A DNA stretch of 9,679 bases from NCBI GenBank assembly GCA_965658595.1, contig CBFHSW010000005.1, forward strand, positions 1-9,679, read 5' to 3'. Under the pieces are notes generated by a model. That model was given only the letters and a program-made list of their open reading frames with translations. It did no database searches and was not told the DNA's origin. The translations under genes and the position numbers were made by a program. This DNA comes from UBA1858 sp965658595. Its GTDB lineage: Bacteria > Pseudomonadota > Gammaproteobacteria > UBA4575. Each line of letters opens with the position of its first letter. The stretch's first letter is position 1. Below, one piece after another: positions 6,125-9,679 of the stretch.

Positions 6125-7864
6125 ATGAAACTTAATCTGCCTCACAAAGCCAAGCTAGATAGACGTTTAAATGACCTTCGCCATGTTACCGCAGGCTCAG
6201 ATGCGCTCATGCAACTCAGCATTCTCGGTCTTATTGTAGGATTATCCACCGCTTGTGTGCTGGTTTTCTTTATCTTTTTATTAGAAACCTCTTTAGCTTA
6301 TTGGTTACCCGATCAGTCAACAGAAAATTTTGAAGCACTTAATCTTAGCAGTCGACTACTCGCCCCGGTTTTAGGATCAATAGTATTGATCTTCATTTTC
6401 AGACATCTGGCACGAGGTCAGGTCGGTGTAGGCGTAGTAGATATATTAGATTGCGTGCGTTATCACGAAGCAGTAGTGCCTTTCAAAAATTTTGTTCTAC
6501 AATTTGTGGGCGCTTTTGTAGCCCTGCTGAGCGGTCACTCTATGGGCAGAGAGGGCCCCTCTATCCATATGGGGGCCGCAATCGGAAGCTTGCTAAGCCA
6601 AGCTCTTAAATTACCACACAATACAACTCGCACCTTACTTGCCTGTGGTTCGGCGGCGGCTATTGGCGCCGCTTTTAATACACCATTAGCGGGTGTGATT
6701 TTTGCCATGGAAGTGATCGTTGTTGAATATACATTTGCGAGTTTTATACCGATTATTATTGCTGCTGTCACCGCAACAGGTGTCTCTCAACTCGCCTTCG
6801 GACACAGTTCATTAATGCATATCGATGTGATGCCCTCAATTGCAGTTAATGAAATACCCTATTTAGTACTGTTGGGAGTCTTGGTGGGATGCGCATCCAC
6901 TGTATTTACCTATTCAGTAAAAATTCTCGCACAGCGCACTCGTGATATTGGAATATCCCTGCGCTTCTTATTAGCTGGCAGTGTAACTGGAGCTATCGCT
7001 GTATTTGTTCCCGAGGTGATGGGCACAGGATATGACACCATCGATGCGGCCATCTTAGGCGAACTATCATTAATGGTTCTTTTCAGCATTATGGTATTCA
7101 AATTAATCACTACTATTTTTGCTGTTGGATGCGGCATTCCTGCTGGTCTCATTTCTCCCACACTGTTGATAGGAGCTGTGGGCGGGGCATTTATGGCTTC
7201 ATTTCTGCATTCGAGTTTTGATCTACCGATTCAAAACACTGGCATCTATGCCATCATAGGCATGAGCGCCATGATGGGAGCTTGTTTACAAGCCCCACTG
7301 GCAGCCCTTACAGCTGTGTTCGAGATCACCACCCACCACAATATCATCTGGCCAAGCATGCTAAGTATCGTGATTGCGCAATTAGTCAGCCGACAGCTCT
7401 TCAAACAACCGCCCATATTTGATCTTCTCCTGAGCGTGCGTGGACTGACCTACCAACATAATCCCTTAGTACAATCACTCCAACGCACCGGAGTAAGCGA
7501 CATAATGAATGAAGATTTTGTGTGCTTATCTAAAATCACAACTCGTCACACTCTAGATCATCTGCAGATTCCTGAGTGGATCATTATCGAAGACAATAAC
7601 TCACCTATCGCTATTTTATCTGGAACGGAATTAGCCATTCATATAGAGGCTCATCCCGAGCAAGAAGCCATAGATTTGACCGAAATTGCCTCAGCTAATC
7701 TAGGTATAGACTTTATCGATATCCGTTCAACCAAAGCTACAGCTCATGAAATGTTCCAACAAGAACAAGTTGATGTATTGTGTGTCACTCACTGGAATCA
7801 AATGACCAGCACCTATATCCTAGGAATCATTAGTCGACAGCATTTCAATCAAACTATCTACTAA
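6125..7864 (+). CDS. CLC-family chloride channel/transporter with degenerate CBS-like tail
   Basis: Inner-membrane anion transport protein of the CLC family. The 579-residue protein has the CLC core (about 25-440) and a C-terminal cytosolic region (about 455-579) resembling two weak CBS units (VSDIMNEDFVCL; ILGIISRQHF). GREGP (141-145) with the gating glutamate E143 is intact, as are AAFNTPLAGVIFAME (182-196) and GCGIPAGLISPT (335-346). Against E. coli ClC-ec1, the selectivity-filter serine motif GSGIP reads GVGVV (101-105), the internal proton glutamate E203 is V197, and the central tyrosine Y445 is F432. It may therefore be a channel or an altered exchanger. The ATG at 6125 is preferred because the 28 in-frame codons before it are Cys- and Trp-rich and unlike the family. 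Its ribosome site is poor: GGAG lies 16 bases away. The gene is followed after 64 bases by hemJ. Confidence 0.9.
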   Translation: MKLNLPHKAKLDRRLNDLRHVTAGSDALMQLSILGLIVGLSTACVLVFFIFLLETSLAYWLPDQSTENFEALNLSSRLLAPVLGSIVLIFIFRHLARGQVGVGVVDILDCVRYHEAVVPFKNFVLQFVGAFVALLSGHSMGREGPSIHMGAAIGSLLSQALKLPHNTTRTLLACGSAAAIGAAFNTPLAGVIFAMEVIVVEYTFASFIPIIIAAVTATGVSQLAFGHSSLMHIDVMPSIAVNEIPYLVLLGVLVGCASTVFTYSVKILAQRTRDIGISLRFLLAGSVTGAIAVFVPEVMGTGYDTIDAAILGELSLMVLFSIMVFKLITTIFAVGCGIPAGLISPTLLIGAVGGAFMASFLHSSFDLPIQNTGIYAIIGMSAMMGACLQAPLAALTAVFEITTHHNIIWPSMLSIVIAQLVSRQLFKQPPIFDLLLSVRGLTYQHNPLVQSLQRTGVSDIMNEDFVCLSKITTRHTLDHLQIPEWIIIEDNNSPIAILSGTELAIHIEAHPEQEAIDLTEIASANLGIDFIDIRSTKATAHEMFQQEQVDVLCVTHWNQMTSTYILGIISRQHFNQTIY

Positions 7865-7928
7865 CACCATCTGCTAGTACTATCCACAAAACCATTTCAA
7901 ATTCACACTAAAACAAAGGTCAACGTTC

Positions 7929-8354
7929 ATGCTCTGGGTTAAAGCTTTTCATATTATAGCTATGGTCACGTGGTTTGCTGGTATGTTCTATTTGCCTCGC
8001 TTGTTTGTCTATCATGCCATGAGCGATGACCAGATCAGCAATGACCGTTTTAAGATCATGGAACGAAAGCTGTATTTTGGGATTATGACGCCCGGTGCCG
8101 TGATTACTATTGGTCTGGGACTGTGGTTATTAATCAAGGGATGGGACGCCTACATGGTGGGTTATTATTGGATGCATATTAAACTGCTACTGGTGAGCAG
8201 TCTGGTAATTTATCATTTTTGGTGTGGTGCTCTAGTGAAAAGCTTCAAACAAGATCGCAACACTCACTCACATGTTTGGTTTCGATGGTTTAATGAAGCG
8301 CCAGTGCTAGCTCTAATTGCTATTGTTATCCTAGCGATTGTGCGGCCCATCTAA
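7929..8354 (+). CDS. hemJ: Protoporphyrinogen IX oxidase, HemJ type
   Basis: Inner-membrane enzyme that oxidises protoporphyrinogen IX to protoporphyrin IX, the penultimate step of haem synthesis, in bacteria lacking HemG or HemY. The 141 residues and four predicted membrane segments (about 3-23, 52-70, 80-102, 122-139) fit the family. Signatures are WVKAFHIIAMVTWFAGMFYLPRLFVYH (split here: H8, then W15, G18, P23, R24 and H29), ERKLY (45-49), H83 and K85 in WMHIKLLLV, and RWFNEAP (118-124). H8 is the residue expected to matter for haem and substrate handling in the family. The ATG has AAAGG (7915-7919) nine bases upstream. It lies 64 bases after the CLC gene and may share its transcript. The Fur-type element lies downstream, so hemJ itself shows no iron-responsive site. 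Confidence 0.88.
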   Translation: MLWVKAFHIIAMVTWFAGMFYLPRLFVYHAMSDDQISNDRFKIMERKLYFGIMTPGAVITIGLGLWLLIKGWDAYMVGYYWMHIKLLLVSSLVIYHFWCGALVKSFKQDRNTHSHVWFRWFNEAPVLALIAIVILAIVRPI

Positions 8355-8417
8355 ACATCTGTTAAAAAAACCAGCTTTTCCCTGTTCGTCCTATACAGCA
8401 TCACACGTAACAGTATT

Positions 8418-8436
8418 GACAATCATTCTCATTATC
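8418..8436. promoter_or_regulatory. Fur-box-like operator before bfd
   Basis: The minus strand reads GATAATGAGAATGATTGTC, matching the 19-base Fur consensus GATAATGATAATCATTATC at 16 of 19 positions (my count). In the 7-1-7 model 12 of 14 positions match. A perfect -35 hexamer TTGACA (8416-8421) overlaps it. The matching -10 position (TAAGGT, 8439-8444) is poor and would overlap the ribosome site, so the promoter itself is uncertain. Iron-loaded Fur binding here would repress bfd, the known mode for this gene in other proteobacteria. Confidence 0.75.
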
Positions 8437-8450
8437 GTTAAGGTTTGAGT

Positions 8451-8678
8451 ATGTATATATGTTTATGTAAAGAAATCACCGATCACCAAATCAAAGATGC
8501 TGTGGCAGAAGGCGTGTCTTCATTTGAAGACCTTCAACAACAGCTTGGCGTGGCGACACAATGTGGTGAATGTAAGTGCCATGCACGCAAATGTATGCGT
8601 GAATGCAATAGACAGTGCTCAAAAAGTATTCTTCCAAATCAAACAAACACAACCATCCCCCTCACAGATTTGCGCTAA
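8451..8678 (+). CDS. bfd: Bacterioferritin-associated ferredoxin with Cys-rich tail
   Basis: Small [2Fe-2S] ferredoxin that docks on bacterioferritin and passes electrons to its haem, so that stored ferric iron is reduced and released when iron is short. The 75 residues start MYICLCKEIT; the four cluster ligands are C4, C6, C38 and C41 (QCGEC), in the Bfd C-X-C...C-X2-C pattern. The ATG at 8451 is chosen over an in-frame TTG two codons earlier because it gives the canonical Bfd N-terminus and has TAAGG (8439-8443) seven bases upstream. Unusually, after C41 there are four more cysteines (C43, C48, C52, C56), where typical Bfd (E. coli, 64 residues) has none. The tail after residue 57 is polar. 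It precedes bfr with a 224-base gap and has its own Fur-like site. Confidence 0.92.
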   Translation: MYICLCKEITDHQIKDAVAEGVSSFEDLQQQLGVATQCGECKCHARKCMRECNRQCSKSILPNQTNTTIPLTDLR

Positions 8679-8698
8679 GCGCCGTATGGATTCTTACA

Positions 8699-8722
8699 AT
8701 TTCTGCTAACGCCTGCAGAAAT
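8699..8722. repeat. 8-bp hairpin between bfd and bfr, no U-tract
   Basis: ATTTCTGC (8699-8706) and GCAGAAAT (8715-8722) are exact reverse complements around an 8-base loop. No T-run follows on either strand. It lies 20 bases after the bfd stop, so it could stabilise the bfd mRNA end or be a processing or attenuation point in a bfd-bfr transcript. It is not a classical terminator. Confidence 0.4.
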
Positions 8723-8795
8723 AATTCAACCCAATAACAACGATAGCCTACAAGTTCAGCGTATTTAGGTTCAATAAAAAGCCCAAGAATTCAAT

Positions 8796-8817
8796 GAAAA
8801 TGATAGTGAATATCATT
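8796..8817. promoter_or_regulatory. Fur-box-like operator before bfr
   Basis: GAAAATGATAGTGAATATC (8796-8814) matches 15 of 19 positions of the Fur consensus, and TGATAGTGAATATCA (8801-8815) matches 12 of 14 in the 7-1-7 model. AATGATA (8799-8805) and TATCATT (8811-8817) are perfect 7-bp arms around 5 bases. It ends 11 bases before a good -10 hexamer, so it covers the -35 region. Confidence 0.65.
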
Positions 8818-8834
8818 CTTATCTCCTTTATTAT
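8806..8834 (+). promoter_or_regulatory. Candidate bfr promoter
   Basis: TATTAT (8829-8834) matches the -10 consensus at 5 of 6. Seventeen bases upstream is GTGAAT (8806-8811), only 3 of 6 for a -35, and it lies inside the Fur-like site. A start near 8841 would give a leader of about 60 bases before the bfr ATG. Confidence 0.4.
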
Positions 8835-8902
8835 CAGGCACTTAGAAGAATTGTTGCTGTATAATGATTGACATAAATCAAACTTATGAGGCAAACAAGA
8901 AT

Positions 8903-9379
8903 ATGAAAGGCGATAAACAAGTCATCACGCATTTGAACAAAATACTCAAGAACGAACTCACGGCTATCAATCAGTACTTCCTGCATGCGCGCATGTATAA
9001 GAACTGGGGGCTTAACAAGCTCGATAAGCATGAGCACCATGAATCTATCGATGAGATGAAACATGCAGACATGCTCATTGAGCGAATCCTTTTTCTTGAG
9101 GGGTTACCAAACCTTCAAGATCTCGGCAAGCTCTACATCGGTGAAAACCCTGAAGAAATGATTGCCTGTGATCTAAAATTAGAGATGGAAGTGATTCCAG
9201 ACTTACGCGAAGCAGTCGCCTACGCCGACGACATCAAGGACTATGTATCAAAAGCGTTATTCGAGCATATTCTTGCAAGTGAGGAGGAACATGTGGATTG
9301 GCTGGAAGAACAGCAAGATCGTATTGCTCACACGGGCATTCAAAATTATCTTCAGGAAATGATGATAGGCGAAGAATAA
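8903..9379 (+). CDS. bfr: Bacterioferritin (haem-containing iron storage protein)
   Basis: Subunit of the 24-mer cytoplasmic shell that oxidises ferrous iron and stores it as a ferric mineral. With the ATG at 8903 it is 158 residues, exactly the E. coli length, and begins MKGDKQVITHLNK as expected. All ferroxidase ligands are in place: E18, E51, H54, E94, E127 and H130. M52, the axial ligand of the inter-subunit haem, is present, so this is the haem-binding form that Bfd can reduce. A longer reading from an ATG at 8864 adds 13 residues that do not fit the family; the inner ATG has TGAGG (8887-8891) eleven bases upstream. The gene follows bfd, carries its own Fur-like site and ends at a strong hairpin. 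Confidence 0.97.
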   Translation: MKGDKQVITHLNKILKNELTAINQYFLHARMYKNWGLNKLDKHEHHESIDEMKHADMLIERILFLEGLPNLQDLGKLYIGENPEEMIACDLKLEMEVIPDLREAVAYADDIKDYVSKALFEHILASEEEHVDWLEEQQDRIAHTGIQNYLQEMMIGEE

Positions 9380-9398
9380 TCACAGCCCTTTATCTATC

Positions 9399-9440
9399 AG
9401 AGGACCCCAAAATAGCTTCTGTTGGGGTCTTCTATGTTTT
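9399..9440 (+). terminator. Intrinsic terminator after bfr
   Basis: AGAGGACCCCAA (9399-9410) pairs with TTGGGGTCTTCT (9422-9433) as a 12-bp stem with one G-U pair and an 11-base loop, 20 bases after the bfr stop. It is followed by ATGTTTTG, a short U-tract. This is the strongest hairpin in the window and should end the bfr transcript. Confidence 0.8.
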
Positions 9441-9630
9441 GTTCAATCGGCAAATATACCCACCCTCTAGCTAGCCTATGTACTTAAACTTGCGGCTTCA
9501 AACGCTTACCACTCGAAAACATATCACTGAATATCCCTCAGTCAGAACAAGCTAAATATCAAAAAAGCCCCATAAATCATTATATTATGAGTATGTTGCC
9601 ATGCTGGAAGTCTCTAATGATATTGTAGAC
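9441..9630. other. Right-hand non-coding stretch
   Basis: AT-rich sequence with stops in all frames at short intervals. I see no gene, tRNA or repeat. The minus strand reads GGGGC followed by six Ts around 9561-9571, but no stem precedes it. It appears to be the upstream region of a gene beyond the right edge, given the Fur-like element that follows. Confidence 0.5.
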
Positions 9631-9649
9631 ATTAATGAGAATGATTTGC
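9631..9649. promoter_or_regulatory. Third Fur-box-like element at the right edge
   Basis: ATTAATGAGAATGATTTGC matches 13 of 19 Fur consensus positions and 11 of 14 in the 7-1-7 model (9637-9651, TGAGAATGATTTGCA). It shares the identical 14-base core TAATGAGAATGATT with the bfd site (there on the minus strand). It is followed by AT-rich promoter-like sequence (TTTATAAAAATAAACT) up to the window end. It probably controls an iron gene just outside the window. Confidence 0.55.
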
Positions 9650-9679
9650 ATTTATAAAAATAAACTACTATCATGTCCA

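Noticed and set aside
6535..6771. Minus-strand 78-codon open frame inside the CLC gene
   Set aside because: Shadow of the CLC membrane core; no ribosome site or family signature.
6910..7161. Minus-strand 83-codon open frame inside the CLC gene
   Set aside because: Shadow of the CLC coding frame with no independent support.
8497..8709. Plus-strand 70-codon frame overlapping bfd
   Set aside because: It is in another frame of bfd, which has all its cluster ligands and a good start.
8864..8902. 13-residue N-terminal extension of bacterioferritin
   Set aside because: The inner ATG gives exactly 158 residues and the canonical MKGDK start with a ribosome site.
8834..9064. Minus-strand 76-codon frame overlapping bfr
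   Set aside because: Antisense to the conserved ferroxidase region of bfr; no family match.
9585..9678. Minus-strand frame open to the right edge (about 31 codons), possibly the tail of a gene
   Set aside because: Too short and without family features, and it overlaps a Fur-like site, so an intergenic region is more likely.

Overview
The window reads as a chromosomal housekeeping stretch of a gammaproteobacterium with low-40s percent GC (estimated by eye). The gene order tyrS / M23 endopeptidase / anmK / erpA / bactofilin / DUF6776-type protein / argC, followed by a hemJ-type gene, matches what I recall for the Pseudomonas aeruginosa PA0661-PA0668 neighbourhood. The genus cannot be fixed by reading alone. 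No transposase, integrase, CRISPR array, tRNA or rRNA gene was seen, and nothing suggests recent horizontal transfer.

Layout. The left edge holds the 5' end of tyrS (minus strand). It is divergent, across a 139-nt gap with a perfect 9-bp inverted repeat, from a tight plus-strand pair: a membrane-anchored M23 murein endopeptidase (GTG start) and anmK (TTG start, one base after the preceding stop). Convergent to these is a minus-strand block. argC, a single-pass coiled-coil membrane protein and a bactofilin are packed with 4-15 nt gaps and end in a terminator whose stem overlaps the bactofilin stop codon. erpA follows with its own promoter region. Divergent from argC is a plus-strand series: a CLC-type chloride transport protein with a degenerate CBS-like tail, hemJ, then bfd and bfr (iron-store release and storage). 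bfd and bfr each have a Fur-box-like element upstream, and bfr ends at a strong hairpin. The last 240 bases hold no convincing gene, but a third Fur-box-like element near the right edge shares a 14-base core with the one at bfd.

How the genes may work together. Two themes stand out. The first is the cell wall: the M23 enzyme cuts peptide crosslinks, AnmK recycles anhydro-MurNAc, and the bactofilin with its membrane-protein neighbour could form a scaffold that positions wall enzymes. The second is iron, haem and Fe-S: ErpA delivers Fe-S clusters, HemJ acts late in haem synthesis, Bfr stores iron and Bfd releases it.

Most of the window is conserved and ordinary. The parts most worth a second look are the bactofilin/coiled-coil pair, the CLC protein lacking three signature residues, the cysteine-rich tail of Bfd, the altered motif in AnmK and the set of Fur-like sites.
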